Shown here piece after piece: positions 42,540-51,918 of a DNA stretch of 64,000 nucleotides. Where the stretch lies: NCBI GenBank assembly GCA_051747265.1, contig JBNJFY010000007.1, positions 1 through 64,000 on the forward strand, written 5' to 3'. Source of the DNA: JBNJFY01 sp051747265. GTDB lineage: Bacteria; Bacteroidota; Rhodothermia; Balneolales; Balneolaceae. A program made the translations under genes and the position numbers. The notes below the pieces were generated by a model that was not told the DNA's origin, did no database searches, and was given only the letters and a program-made list of their open reading frames with translations. The first letter of the stretch is position 1, and each line of letters begins with the position of its first letter.

Positions 42540-43496
42540 TTATTCGGAGGATAAAACTGCGGTACTAATCTGATTGGTTGTACTACGTAATTGGGTGGCG
42601 ATCTCCTGATATCGTGTTTGGGTCAGCGGTATGAACCCTGCCTGGGGACAAAAACGGTGGGCATGTTTTAAGTAATACATCAGAAAGTCGCTCACCTTTC
42701 CATCCGAAAGAGCCCGTTTGTTTACATATAGATAAAGTGTTCTAGTTAAGGGGCGGTAGCTCTCATTGTTGATGGTTTGATAGTTGGGATAAATGCTCCC
42801 TTTACCATAATCAATACCCAGGGGTTTCAATGAGCGCTGATTTTTTACGTAGTGGGCAAATCCGAAATAGCCGATAGCATATTTGTTTTCAGTAAGATAA
42901 TCAGCAATGTGCTGGTACTCCCTAAAACCTCGGTATTCGATGTGTTGGGAAGCGGTATCTAGGATCTGGCTGTTGAAGTAGTCATAAGTTCCGTGCATGG
43001 ATCCCGGTCCAATACGATCGATTGGAACGCGCGGCCATTTAGGATCAATATCACTCCAGTATGTATACGGACTATTTTCCGCGAAAATCTTGCGTAGCAT
43101 GTCAACACTCAGAGAATCGAGGAATTGGTTTTCCCTGCTTACCACCACCGTAATTCCATCCAATGCTACCGGAATTTCAATGTATCCGATGCCGACGTTA
43201 TCCAAGGTGGTTTGTTCCGACTTTTTTATAGACCGCGAAGCGTTATTGATGATGCTCTGCCCATCAATAAATTGATCGAATCCACCTCCGGTACCGGTAC
43301 TGAATACGTTAAAGTGCGTATTTTTACTCTTAATGTTGTGAGTATGCGCAATCAATTTAGTTAATGGATATAAGGTGCCGGAACCGGTAATACGGTAATG
43401 ATTCGGTTTAGTATCTTGTGCTTCGACGACTGCCGGAGTATTAAATAAAAAGATGGTTGTGAACCAAAGGAAAAGAAATAGAAGGCGACTACACAT
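42540..43496 (-). CDS. PstS-like phosphate-binding protein, exported
   Basis: About 318 residues. The signal peptide ends near AVVEAQD. The mature part has ITGSGTLYPLTKL, STGTGGGFDQF, and GPGSMHGTYDYF, the phosphate-binding loops of the PstS/SphX family in order. It would capture phosphate in the periplasm. No pstCAB transporter genes lie nearby, so the protein may work with a distant transporter or act as a sensor. ATG 43496 places the hydrophobic segment at the N-terminus; longer starts do not. Confidence 0.83.
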   Translation of the reverse strand: MCSRLLFLFLWFTTIFLFNTPAVVEAQDTKPNHYRITGSGTLYPLTKLIAHTHNIKSKNTHFNVFSTGTGGGFDQFIDGQSIINNASRSIKKSEQTTLDNVGIGYIEIPVALDGITVVVSRENQFLDSLSVDMLRKIFAENSPYTYWSDIDPKWPRVPIDRIGPGSMHGTYDYFNSQILDTASQHIEYRGFREYQHIADYLTENKYAIGYFGFAHYVKNQRSLKPLGIDYGKGSIYPNYQTINNESYRPLTRTLYLYVNKRALSDGKVSDFLMYYLKHAHRFCPQAGFIPLTQTRYQEIATQLRSTTNQISTAVLSSE

Positions 43497-43687
43497 AGTT
43501 ATTGATTGTAGGATGATGAAATATGGTTTCCCGTTTAAATGACAAGCGAAACATACCCTGCTAAGATTATCCATCTGTTACGTCAATATTTTTAAACGGT
43601 ATGTTCTGGATCTACAATTGGTATTGCAGTCTTGCGCACAATTTAGGTGGCGAACGATGAAGAGTAGGCCCACTGTTTAAAATAGTT

Positions 43688-44476
43688 ATGAAATTTACGC
43701 TCATATTGATTTCCACTTTAGTTATATGGAGTCAGCCTCCATCGGGGAAGGCGATCCAAGTCATGTCCGATTCCCATCAATTTTTACAGGTGCAGGAACA
43801 GATCGCTGATGCCATTTATCAGTACGATAGGGATGCGATGCTAGACGCCTTGGACGGCTTAAATACTTGGATACAGGATGAGGATTGGCGTGCTCCGGCG
43901 CTCTATTACCAAGCCTATATACATTATCGGTTGGCCACTTTATTTGAAGATGAAATTAAGCAGGAGCGGGATAAACTTATCGAGCAGGCTGTAGATTGGT
44001 TGCAAGTGGCTCTTTCGGAGGAAAACGTAAAACACAAAGCAGATATGTATGCCTTACTATCCAGCTGCTATGGAATTTTGATCGGCGGCCCCTTTTCTGC
44101 TATGAGTTATGGACCCAAGGCTCAGGAAGCCATGAACAAGGCAAAACAGTTCGGTCCGGCGAATCCCCGGGTATATCTATTGGATGGAATTGGTAAAATG
44201 TATACGCCCGCGATGTTCGGAGGGGGACTGGAGCGAGCCGAGCGTTTGTTCCAACAATCCCAAATGTATTTTGAGCAAGAACGTGATGCTGATCCTCCGA
44301 TGATCGCTTGGGGTCAAGCTGAAATTTTTGTTTGGATAGGGAGATTGCGTGAGCAGAAAGGTGATTATCGGAGTGCCCAAACAGCCTATCAACAGGCGCT
44401 GTCTATTGTACCCAATTTTAAATGGATAACCGATAAACTGTTGCCCGAAGTCACTCAAAAAATAAAAACTGAATAG
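43688..44476 (+). CDS. exported TPR-like protein, unknown
   Basis: 262 residues. A hydrophobic leader of about 22 residues is followed by helical repeats: WRAPALYYQAYIHYRLATLF, KADMYALLSSCYGIL and, at the end, YRSAQTAYQQALSIVPNFKW, which is a clear TPR unit. The middle motif GPFSAMSYGPKAQEAM with FGGGLERAERLF recurs in Bacteroidota proteins of this length whose role is unknown. It is probably periplasmic. The gene is followed 13 bases on by the nitrilase gene, so the two may be co-transcribed. Confidence 0.65.
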   Translation: MKFTLILISTLVIWSQPPSGKAIQVMSDSHQFLQVQEQIADAIYQYDRDAMLDALDGLNTWIQDEDWRAPALYYQAYIHYRLATLFEDEIKQERDKLIEQAVDWLQVALSEENVKHKADMYALLSSCYGILIGGPFSAMSYGPKAQEAMNKAKQFGPANPRVYLLDGIGKMYTPAMFGGGLERAERLFQQSQMYFEQERDADPPMIAWGQAEIFVWIGRLREQKGDYRSAQTAYQQALSIVPNFKWITDKLLPEVTQKIKTE

Positions 44477-44488
44477 TGAGTATTGATC

Positions 44489-45334
44489 ATGTCCGGATCC
44501 ACCCCTGAAGATCTTCGCACAGCCGTTGTTCAAATGAATAGTCAGCCTGATCCAGAGGCCAACCTCAGGCAATTAAGGGGGTTGATAAAGCAAGCAGCCG
44601 ATGCGAAGGCGGATTGGGTATTGCTGCCTGAAAATTTCATCCATTATGGGAATGAAGGACAGAAGAGGAAACGGGCGGCGGAGTTGCGAGCAATGGTTGA
44701 ATCAGAAATCGCAATACTGGCTGAGCAGCATCAGTTGTGGATCTTGGGCGGGGGCTATCCGGTGCCTACGCGTCAGGCCGAACAAGGCGATTTGCCCAAG
44801 ATTTTTAATCGAGCCGCACTATGGAACCCGCAAGGCCAGCTGGTGACTCACTATGATAAAGTACATCTGTTTGATGTGCAGGTGGAGGGCGATCAAACGT
44901 ATCAGGAGTCGCGATACGTGCAACCCGGGCAGGTACAACCAGTAAATTATCCATTGACGGAATCTTTTACTTTGGGTTTTTCCATCTGCTATGATCTCCG
45001 ATTTCCCGAATGGTATCGAGCATTGGTTGACGCGGACGCGAATGTATTGTGTGTGCCCGCGGCGTTTACGGCACGAACCGGTGAGGCGCATTGGAAATCA
45101 CTGCTGCGAGCTCGGGCCATAGAAAATACCAGTTATGTGGTGGCCGCCGCCCAGTATGGATCGCACGGATCCGGCATGCAAACTTTTGGTCACGCTATGA
45201 TCATTGACCCGTGGGGTGACATCATGGCCGAAGCAGATGAAGACTCCGATCAAGTTCTAGTTGCGGAATTAGAGGTTGAACGATTAAAGGCGGTTCGAGC
45301 TAATTTGCCTACCCTTAAGCACCGTAGATTGTAA
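44489..45334 (+). CDS. nitrilase-superfamily amidohydrolase
   Basis: About 281 residues. The Glu-Lys-Cys triad is seen in LLPENF, HYDKVHLFD and SICYDLRFPE, with the C-terminal strand TFGHAMIIDPWG. This order fits the Nit/omega-amidase branch; Nit1-type enzymes repair deaminated glutathione. ATG 44489 is chosen; a TTG two codons upstream is possible. It may be co-transcribed with the TPR-like gene. The enzyme is cytoplasmic. Confidence 0.88.
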   Translation: MSGSTPEDLRTAVVQMNSQPDPEANLRQLRGLIKQAADAKADWVLLPENFIHYGNEGQKRKRAAELRAMVESEIAILAEQHQLWILGGGYPVPTRQAEQGDLPKIFNRAALWNPQGQLVTHYDKVHLFDVQVEGDQTYQESRYVQPGQVQPVNYPLTESFTLGFSICYDLRFPEWYRALVDADANVLCVPAAFTARTGEAHWKSLLRARAIENTSYVVAAAQYGSHGSGMQTFGHAMIIDPWGDIMAEADEDSDQVLVAELEVERLKAVRANLPTLKHRRL

Positions 45335-45343
45335 TCTGGTGGG

Positions 45344-45811
45344 TTAACTGTTTTTCCGTTCCATGGTCACAAAACGACCATTAAACTGGACCACCGGTTC
45401 GCCATCTTGGTAGATAAAAGAGTACAATTTCAGGCGAGCTTTACGCTTGCGAGCATACATCTGAACCAACGCCTCAATGCGTCGCTCAGAGGGTTTGGGA
45501 GCTACCGCGTAAATAGTCTCAGAGACCACCGGTTCGTAGTATTGGGTATGTCCATCTTGAATGACAATATGATGGCCCTCAATATCATTTTCCTTCAAGA
45601 TTAGCCATACCAAACCCCATCCAGCTAAAGTGGTTAGCGCATTAATACTGCCCCCAAAAGCAGTCAATTTATGATTGAGGTTAGGTTGCAATGGCATAGT
45701 CAAACGCAGCTGGTCACCGTCGTAGGAATCTACGGCAATGCCCATGTGCTGAGTAATGGGAATTTCTTCGGTAAAGCGTAGTTGCAGTTGATCCAATAAT
45801 GAAGCAGCCAT
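45344..45811 (-). CDS. YiiD-C-type thioesterase
   Basis: 155 residues of the hot-dog fold putative thioesterase family. LRLTMPLQPNLNHKLTAFGGS is the characteristic stretch, with the asparagine-histidine pair and glycine-rich turn that bind the thioester. It probably hydrolyses acyl-CoA or acyl-ACP esters. The gene ends 9 bases from the convergent nitrilase gene. The start at 45811 fits the family length. Confidence 0.82.
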   Translation of the reverse strand: MAASLLDQLQLRFTEEIPITQHMGIAVDSYDGDQLRLTMPLQPNLNHKLTAFGGSINALTTLAGWGLVWLILKENDIEGHHIVIQDGHTQYYEPVVSETIYAVAPKPSERRIEALVQMYARKRKARLKLYSFIYQDGEPVVQFNGRFVTMERKNS

Positions 45812-45908
45812 TCAGAACCTTATCTGGTTATTGTGATATGAGGTAACTCCCTATTAGAAAAGGTATTAAGAAAATTGGTTAATAGAATGGGTTCAACATT
45901 ATGATCTG

Positions 45909-46466
45909 TTATACATTCAGCGATTGTTCCCAGCCACCTTCAAATACAATGTCGGTAATCGGTTTGCGCGAGCGATTTTCGGGCATGGATTGACCATCAG
46001 CCAACGGTCCGATTGCCACAACGGTTACCGCTTCAAAATCATCGGGTATTTGAAAATGTTGTTCAACTTCCTTGGCGTTAAAACCGGCCATTTGATGTAC
46101 ATAATATCCCCTGTCAGTGGCTTGCACAGTGAGATGAGCGACTGCCTGCCCTAAATCATATCGATGATGTTTGTTCGGGCGTCCATTGCGATCAAAATGC
46201 ACCTTGCTAATGGCAGCCATTAGTACCGGCGCGGATTGGGCCCATTCTTGATTGGACCGACTTAACGTCTCCAAAAGCTGCTGGTAGGATTCATCACCTC
46301 GGTGAGTGATAATAAATCGCCACGGTTGTTCATTAAAAGAAGAGGGCGCCCAACGAGCGGCTTCCATCATCAAGGCAAGGTCATCATTAGGTATCCGGGT
46401 TGAAGAAAATGAACGTGGACTCCATCGTTTTTTTAGCGCAGGCAGAAGCTCTGTTTTTGTTTTCAT
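45909..46466 (-). CDS. nitroreductase-family protein
   Basis: About 185 residues. FMN-dependent nitroreductase fold: KRWSPRSF at the N-terminus, EAARWAPSSFNEQPWRFI (FMN contact) and the C-terminal R-K-P segment. These enzymes reduce nitroaromatics, quinones or enones with NAD(P)H. ATG 46466 is preferred because GGAGAG precedes it directly; the frame to 46526 would add 20 residues that fit no family member. Confidence 0.87.
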   Translation of the reverse strand: MKTKTELLPALKKRWSPRSFSSTRIPNDDLALMMEAARWAPSSFNEQPWRFIITHRGDESYQQLLETLSRSNQEWAQSAPVLMAAISKVHFDRNGRPNKHHRYDLGQAVAHLTVQATDRGYYVHQMAGFNAKEVEQHFQIPDDFEAVTVVAIGPLADGQSMPENRSRKPITDIVFEGGWEQSLNV

Positions 46467-46530
46467 CTCTCCGTATGGGTTAGGGGTTGCTGTATTAACT
46501 AAAATCACACTGTGAACACAGGCCAAACAG

Positions 46531-47139
46531 CTATCGTTGCAGAGCTTGGCGAGCTGGTTGATAAGTAGGGTTTAGCTTCAAACACGTTTCAAAGTATTCC
46601 CTTGCCTTATCTTCATGCCCATTATGTTTGAGAATCAATCCGATATTGAAATGGGCTTCCAAGTGCTGTTTATCTAGCTCCAATACTTTTTGATACGAGC
46701 GAACAGCATTTTGTCCTTGTTGCGTTCGAGCATAGGCATTGCCCAAATTCAGGTGACTTATAGGGTTTTCCGGAGCGATTTCCGCGATATGTTCGTAAAG
46801 CTCAATCGCTTTCTCGTGCTCACCGGCTACCTCATAGATATCCGCCAGATTGTTGAGGGAGGGCACATGATCCGGTTTGATATCGATAGCGTTCAGGTAA
46901 TAGTGCATGGCCTGTTCCATGAGCCCCGTTTGATAATAGGAATTGGCCATATTATAGTGCAGGCGATGGTCACGATCACCTTGCTGTAGGGCTTCTTGAA
47001 AGGTGGCGACGGCTTGTTCATGATCCCCCTTTAGCTGATATAAAATGCCCAGCTCATTCAACAAATCCGGATTTCCGGGTTGGGTATCCAGTTCGTTCTT
47101 GATCTGCTTCAATTGCTGCTGGTACTCTTGTTGATCCAT
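46531..47139 (-). CDS. TPR-repeat protein
   Basis: 202 residues built of about five TPR units of 34 residues, for example the units starting PDLLNELGILYQLKGDHEQA, HRLHYNMANSYYQTGLMEQA and VPSLNNLADIYEVAGEHEKA. No signal peptide, so probably a cytoplasmic scaffold. Partners unknown. It lies 60 bases downstream of the aminotransferase gene start side, in the same direction as the nitroreductase gene. Confidence 0.85.
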   Translation of the reverse strand: MDQQEYQQQLKQIKNELDTQPGNPDLLNELGILYQLKGDHEQAVATFQEALQQGDRDHRLHYNMANSYYQTGLMEQAMHYYLNAIDIKPDHVPSLNNLADIYEVAGEHEKAIELYEHIAEIAPENPISHLNLGNAYARTQQGQNAVRSYQKVLELDKQHLEAHFNIGLILKHNGHEDKAREYFETCLKLNPTYQPARQALQR

Positions 47140-47198
47140 AGTATTTAGGCTGATTCAGCGATTCGATGCGTATCCCTATCAAACGCGGTAAAAATACA

Positions 47199-48392
47199 TC
47201 AATTGTGAATAGATTCTAAGGCTTCCAGCAGGATATTAATTTCCTCATGGGAATTATAGTAGTGTACAGAAGCCCGAACCAGCGAAGGGAGATGGCGGTC
47301 TTCCATATCCCATCGAGCGCTTCCGGCGGTAGAGACACTCACGTTGATTGATCGCTTGGCCAATGCTTTTCGTATGGGGATGGCTTCCATTTTATCATGG
47401 GTGAAGGTTACAATGCCACTTTGAGAATCCGGTGTGCCTGCGTCTTGTACTGTGTAACCGGGGAGATGATTCAATCCATTTCTCAATTCGGTTGCTAATT
47501 TATGAACTCGCTGTCTAATATTATTGAGCCCCAGTTGATGAGCATAGCGTACCGCTTCGCCTAACCCTAATCGAATGCCCCAGTTGGCTTCCCAGCGTTC
47601 AAAACGGCGGGCGTCGCTGCGCAAAGTGTACTTTTGTTCAGCGGTCCACTGGGCTCCATAATGATCCAACATCGCCGGTTCGATGCGATCATCCTGCAGA
47701 AATCGTTCGGAAACCGCTAAAAAACCGGTGCCTCGAGGACCGCGCAAATATTTACGCCCGGTAGCAGTGAGTACATCACACTGGATGGCGCTCATATCCA
47801 GCTCGTACTGTCCGGCTGATTGACAAGCATCTACCAGATACCATGGATTGTGCGCGGATTGCGTAATGAGTTGCCCAATCTCTTCGATGGGTTGTACAGC
47901 GCCACCGTTGGTGGGCATGTGGGTGATGGATACTACTTTCGTATGGGCATCCAGCGCCTCTTCCAGTTGATTTACGTCGATTATTCCTCGGTTATCCGAG
48001 TCGATGATTTCTAAGCTGGCCCCGCTATTACGACAACGTTGTATATAGGCAATGGCATTGGCACCATACTCTAAGCGGCTGGTGATAATTTTATCGCCAG
48101 CTTGAAGTGGAATACTGTAAAAGGCGCGCTGCCACGCGTCTGTGGCACTTTCCATTAAGGCTATTTGATTGGACTGCGCATTCAGCATATCAGCAATAGC
48201 CATGTAGATGGATTCCCGCTCATCACGATATTTGGAGGCGATTTCATATCCACCGTAGTGGGCTTCTTCGGTAAGATAAGATTGGACTCTTTCGATTACC
48301 GAGGCGGGCGGCAAGGCGGCTCCGGCGTTATTAAAATGGGTTATATGGCCAATTCCTGGGGTTTGTTCTCGGATGGTGGAGATGTTGATCAT
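47199..48392 (-). CDS. class V aminotransferase (cysteine desulfurase-like)
   Basis: About 397 residues. Fold type I PLP enzyme: THFNNAGAALPP near the start, SATDAWQRAF, DACQSAGQYELD with the ring-contact aspartate, and TGRKYLRGPRGTGFL with the Schiff-base lysine. The family includes cysteine desulfurases, kynureninase-like and isopenicillin-N-epimerase-like enzymes; the absence of a clear active-site cysteine loop argues against a desulfurase. ATG 48392 is chosen, as the longer frame overlaps the next gene by 59 bases. Confidence 0.83.
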   Translation of the reverse strand: MINISTIREQTPGIGHITHFNNAGAALPPASVIERVQSYLTEEAHYGGYEIASKYRDERESIYMAIADMLNAQSNQIALMESATDAWQRAFYSIPLQAGDKIITSRLEYGANAIAYIQRCRNSGASLEIIDSDNRGIIDVNQLEEALDAHTKVVSITHMPTNGGAVQPIEEIGQLITQSAHNPWYLVDACQSAGQYELDMSAIQCDVLTATGRKYLRGPRGTGFLAVSERFLQDDRIEPAMLDHYGAQWTAEQKYTLRSDARRFERWEANWGIRLGLGEAVRYAHQLGLNNIRQRVHKLATELRNGLNHLPGYTVQDAGTPDSQSGIVTFTHDKMEAIPIRKALAKRSINVSVSTAGSARWDMEDRHLPSLVRASVHYYNSHEEINILLEALESIHN

Positions 48393-48402
48393 ACGTTTTG
48401 AA

Positions 48403-50682
48403 TTAAAATCGATATCCAAAGTTAAGCTCCAGCATAATATTTTGTCGGGTGCTGGTAGCAATACTCAGTTTTAAAGGCCCCAATGGGGTAAGTGCTCCGG
48501 CGGTAAGCTCTAGGGATTTAACATAAGTCTCCTCCAGCGGATTCCAGGGAAAGGTGTCAAATCCATTTCCAATGTTACCACTGATATTGAGGAAACGTTG
48601 ATCGAAGGGTTCAATTTGTAAGGTAAGTGCCGCTTTTTGTATGGAAGGACCGCTTATGGATTTCGGTTCGATCCCCGCGAAGTCGACATAGCCTAAATGG
48701 GGACGCTGATACTTAAGGTAATAGTGTTCATAGAAGGGGAGGTCGGATCCTGTCGCCAATCCGGCGTATAACTCAGGTCTGAGGGTAATACTCGAGTGCA
48801 TGGGGATGGCCATTGACCAGTGAATACTGGATTGAAAGAAATCCGCGGAACTGGATAGTAGGGGGGTAGCAAAGCCTCCCAACACGCGTAACGATTGACC
48901 TTGTGTGGGAAAATTGGCTCGATCATACGTATCTAGCCATAGAAGGGCGTAAAGTTTATGGTAGGCTCGAAATTCATCACTAAAATAGGCCGGATTCACC
49001 ATGTTGCGCAACTGAGACCAATGGCGTCGTGCTCCTAACCCTACTATAACACTTTTAGAAAAAATATCGCCAACAAAGAGATCAATAGCGTAGGTATGCA
49101 CATCGGTACTGGCAATTTGGTCGTTCTGTTCGAAGATTGGATATGTGTTGCGCGTGTAATCCAATTGTAGCCGGGAACCTAAACCGGGATTAAGTCCGCT
49201 GAAATAGAAGATATAATCTAGATTGTAATTCAGTCGATCACCTAATCGGACCGTTGATCGTAGGACAGAGCCGCGCGCTAACAAATTCCGTAAAGTTGCA
49301 TGCAACAACAGCGAGGCCTGATCAAATGAATCATAGCGAAACCCTAATCGGAATTGATCATTATTTTGTTCTATAACCTTTATGACCAATTGGCTGCCGT
49401 TCTCGTTTTGGTCCAGTATTTTATAGGTTACCAGCTCAAAGAAATTCGAACTGTATAATCGGCGGATTCCGGCCAGCAATTGTTGTTGCGAGAGGGTGCC
49501 CGGTAGTTGAAAGTCCAGCTGCGACATCACAAATTCTTCTGAAACATTGGATAATCCTTCCAACGCTAGTTCATTAATATAAATTTGGCGAACACTGGAG
49601 GGTTTTTGAATGGAGGGCGGGGGTGGACCGGTATTGAGTAGGGCAGCGATCTGTTTTAGTTGGGGCAGATATTTTCGTGCTTCTTTTTCACCGATTGCGA
49701 TGAGCTCTTCCACCTTGTTAAAACTGCCCACCGTGTATTGATTCAATTTTGGGCGGATCACCATATCAGCAAGATCCAGCTGGGGGCGTTTGCTTTGTAT
49801 GATCTGCATGGACAGTGTCTGGTTCATGATATCAAAGATGGTAGTTAAGCTGTCCGGATTTTGCAGGTCGGAACTTACATCTACGGCTAGCACTAAATCA
49901 GCTCCCATATCTCGCGCATCAGAAACGGGAATATTTCGAGCGATTCCACCATCTATCAGATCTTTACCATTCAGGCGATAAGGGGTAAATATCGAGGGTA
50001 TCGCAATACTCGCGCGCATCGCATAGGGCAGATGACCGGAGTCTAACACTACGGGATCTCCCGTTGCCAAATCGGTTGCCACACAGCGGAACGGGATTGG
50101 AAGCTTAGAAAAATCTTCGATGGTGTGAACCGACCAAGTTAATTTGGATAGAAGTTCCATCAGATTTTGGCCGCTGATCAAACCCTCGGGTAAAGAAATA
50201 CCCGTTTTGCTGATAGGCAAATTCAGAATGTACTTGGCATCCTCCAGTTTATCTGGATTGGCTAAATAACGCCGCCCCGATCGTTCGCTGAACATATTTG
50301 TCCAGTTGGTTCGGTTGGATAATTCTTCCAAATCATGCGCATTATACCCTGTGGCGTACAGCCCACCTACCATGCTGCCTGCACTGGTTCCGGTAATATA
50401 GTCGAAGGTGAGTCCCGCTTCTTCTAAAACCTTCAAAACCCCTATATGGGCAAACCCTTTGGCGCCTCCTCCACTTAGTGCTAATCCAAGCTCAATTGGT
50501 TCTTCACTTTGCTGCTGAAGATTTTTGATATGGGCAATCAGGCTGTCCGGCTCCTGTAAACTGACTCTATCAGGTTGTGCTGATGCCAGAGGCGAATTGG
50601 CTCCGAATAACAAAAATACAGATACGAAAGTAATCCAGAAGAATAGGGAAGTACGCGGATATGCAAATGGGTATGTGTACAT
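48403..50682 (-). CDS. PlpD-like patatin phospholipase with POTRA and beta-barrel
   Basis: About 759 residues. Signal peptide to about residue 36, then a patatin domain: ALSGGGAKGFAHIG (oxyanion hole), GTSAGSMVGG (nucleophile serine) and DGGIARNIP (aspartate of the Ser-Asp dyad). A POTRA-like segment (about 370-440) and a 16-strand BamA/TamA-type barrel follow, ending in LNFGYRF with a terminal aromatic residue as in outer-membrane proteins. This is the type Vd autotransporter plan of PlpD. It may cleave phospholipids at the cell surface or be released. ATG 50682 is preferred over TTG 50706. Confidence 0.88.
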   Translation of the reverse strand: MYTYPFAYPRTSLFFWITFVSVFLLFGANSPLASAQPDRVSLQEPDSLIAHIKNLQQQSEEPIELGLALSGGGAKGFAHIGVLKVLEEAGLTFDYITGTSAGSMVGGLYATGYNAHDLEELSNRTNWTNMFSERSGRRYLANPDKLEDAKYILNLPISKTGISLPEGLISGQNLMELLSKLTWSVHTIEDFSKLPIPFRCVATDLATGDPVVLDSGHLPYAMRASIAIPSIFTPYRLNGKDLIDGGIARNIPVSDARDMGADLVLAVDVSSDLQNPDSLTTIFDIMNQTLSMQIIQSKRPQLDLADMVIRPKLNQYTVGSFNKVEELIAIGEKEARKYLPQLKQIAALLNTGPPPPSIQKPSSVRQIYINELALEGLSNVSEEFVMSQLDFQLPGTLSQQQLLAGIRRLYSSNFFELVTYKILDQNENGSQLVIKVIEQNNDQFRLGFRYDSFDQASLLLHATLRNLLARGSVLRSTVRLGDRLNYNLDYIFYFSGLNPGLGSRLQLDYTRNTYPIFEQNDQIASTDVHTYAIDLFVGDIFSKSVIVGLGARRHWSQLRNMVNPAYFSDEFRAYHKLYALLWLDTYDRANFPTQGQSLRVLGGFATPLLSSSADFFQSSIHWSMAIPMHSSITLRPELYAGLATGSDLPFYEHYYLKYQRPHLGYVDFAGIEPKSISGPSIQKAALTLQIEPFDQRFLNISGNIGNGFDTFPWNPLEETYVKSLELTAGALTPLGPLKLSIATSTRQNIMLELNFGYRF

Positions 50683-50706
50683 AGGAAAATTACCAGGACG
50701 CCTCAA

Positions 50707-51068
50707 TGAGCTCGGTAGTAGTAATGTAGTAGTGCTTCCCGCAAAGATATAAATTATTTACACGCACCTGGTAATAAACGGTTGACGGGTAGCTTCTTGC
50801 CTACATTGAGCTTCCCCAAATAATCGCGAATGCAGGCAAGAGTACAAGCGGTCAACATCAGGTGACCGTACAATGGGTCCCGTAATTAATGGCAATTAGG
50901 ACTTTACGATACTTTGTTAATGCTACCCTACATAGGTTCAATGAATGGGAGGTATAGAACGGGAAGCCAGATGAATACAAGCAGTGTTATGAGATATCGA
51001 TGGCTCAGATATCGTCGTGGTTTCAGCGGGTAAGTAAAAGATTGTGCTGTAAAAATATAATGTAAGGA
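50707..51068. repeat. divergent intergenic region with a 95-bp imperfect palindrome
   Basis: Within this gap lies an imperfect palindrome at about 50764-50861: CACCTG...GTTGAC...CTTGCCT on the left and AGGCAAG...GTCAAC...CAGGTG on the right, with unpaired bases. The middle holds a short loop. The remaining 200 bases before the DUF3892 gene show nothing else. No open frame of interest. Confidence 0.5.
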
Positions 51069-51416
51069 ATGGTCGACTTCTGGATCTATACAATACAATG
51101 GCCCCTGAATAATGAACTTTCTGAATTAGACCTCATGAAAATGGAAGTAGCAGAAATAGTAATCGGCAAAAACAACTCTGTTGAAGCGATCTGCAATTTA
51201 GAAGCCGAATGGACCTATACGAAGGAAAAAGCCATCCACCATATAGAGCAGGGAGATATAAATTTCTATGTTCAGGATGGATCCGAACATAAAACGGTTA
51301 TTGTATGCCAGGATGAGGGAGAGAAATATTTAAGTACCGCCCAAACTGCATATAACAAATTGAAAGAGTTGCCGGTATGTAGTATTGATCATGCTATTCG
51401 ATATTTAACCGGCTAA
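51069..51416 (+). CDS. DUF3892-domain protein
   Basis: 115 residues. The part from about residue 45 matches the DUF3892 pattern: WTYTKEKAIHHIEQGDINFYV, then VIVCQDEGEKYLSTAQTAYN and LPVC. Members of this family are small, of unknown function, and often in integrative or stress regions. The start could also be at 51135 (MKMEV), which is closer to the family N-terminus; the extra residues from 51069 do not fit. Isolated gene. Confidence 0.65.
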   Translation: MVDFWIYTIQWPLNNELSELDLMKMEVAEIVIGKNNSVEAICNLEAEWTYTKEKAIHHIEQGDINFYVQDGSEHKTVIVCQDEGEKYLSTAQTAYNKLKELPVCSIDHAIRYLTG

Positions 51417-51444
51417 CTCTTTTTAAACTGTGGAGTTTCGGGGC

Positions 51445-51858
51445 TTATTGGATGTCTTCGGGTATGGAAAGATGCGTTTGCGTAATTTTCCACTCGTGAT
51501 TTCTTTTTTCCAAAACGCCAGTCATTCGAGCTTCTGTCATTTCGGTAGTAGAACCACCGGATACTATGGTAGCATCTTGAGTATGGGCAAACCAAGCTAC
51601 GGTTCCGGATTCGGAAAGGTGGATCATTTGATCACGTATGCTTACATCATAGGACTGTAAATTTTCAAACTGTTCCTGGGTCGCTTGTTCTAAAACGGAC
51701 CAACCATCCCAGCGCTCATCTGATTCCGTACCGACATGAGCCATCTCCTCATCATGAGCGATAACATCTTTCATTAAGTCCATGTTTTGGGTATCCATAG
51801 CATGGAAGAATTGGTTAATAACGGTTTTAACTTCTGCTTTTTTGATCTCTGTATCCAT
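51445..51858 (-). CDS. SnoaL-like (NTF2-fold) protein
   Basis: About 137 residues. The NTF2-like cone fold can be recognised from the first helix with VINQFFHAMDTQNMDLM, then HVGTE, GWSVL and the last strands with WKITQTHLS. Such proteins bind small hydrophobic ligands or act as isomerases, and many are of unknown role in stress. ATG 51858 is preferred over a TTG two codons upstream. Confidence 0.75.
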   Translation of the reverse strand: MDTEIKKAEVKTVINQFFHAMDTQNMDLMKDVIAHDEEMAHVGTESDERWDGWSVLEQATQEQFENLQSYDVSIRDQMIHLSESGTVAWFAHTQDATIVSGGSTTEMTEARMTGVLEKRNHEWKITQTHLSIPEDIQ

Positions 51859-51918
51859 TACCAATGATAAAAGTTTATATGTGGTATTGATGGTTGAAAT
51901 TTCTGTTTTGGGGCCTGT

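Noticed and set aside
48693..49981. Small frames within the patatin/beta-barrel gene
   Set aside because: The host gene has clear domains from end to end, so these are out-of-frame shadows.
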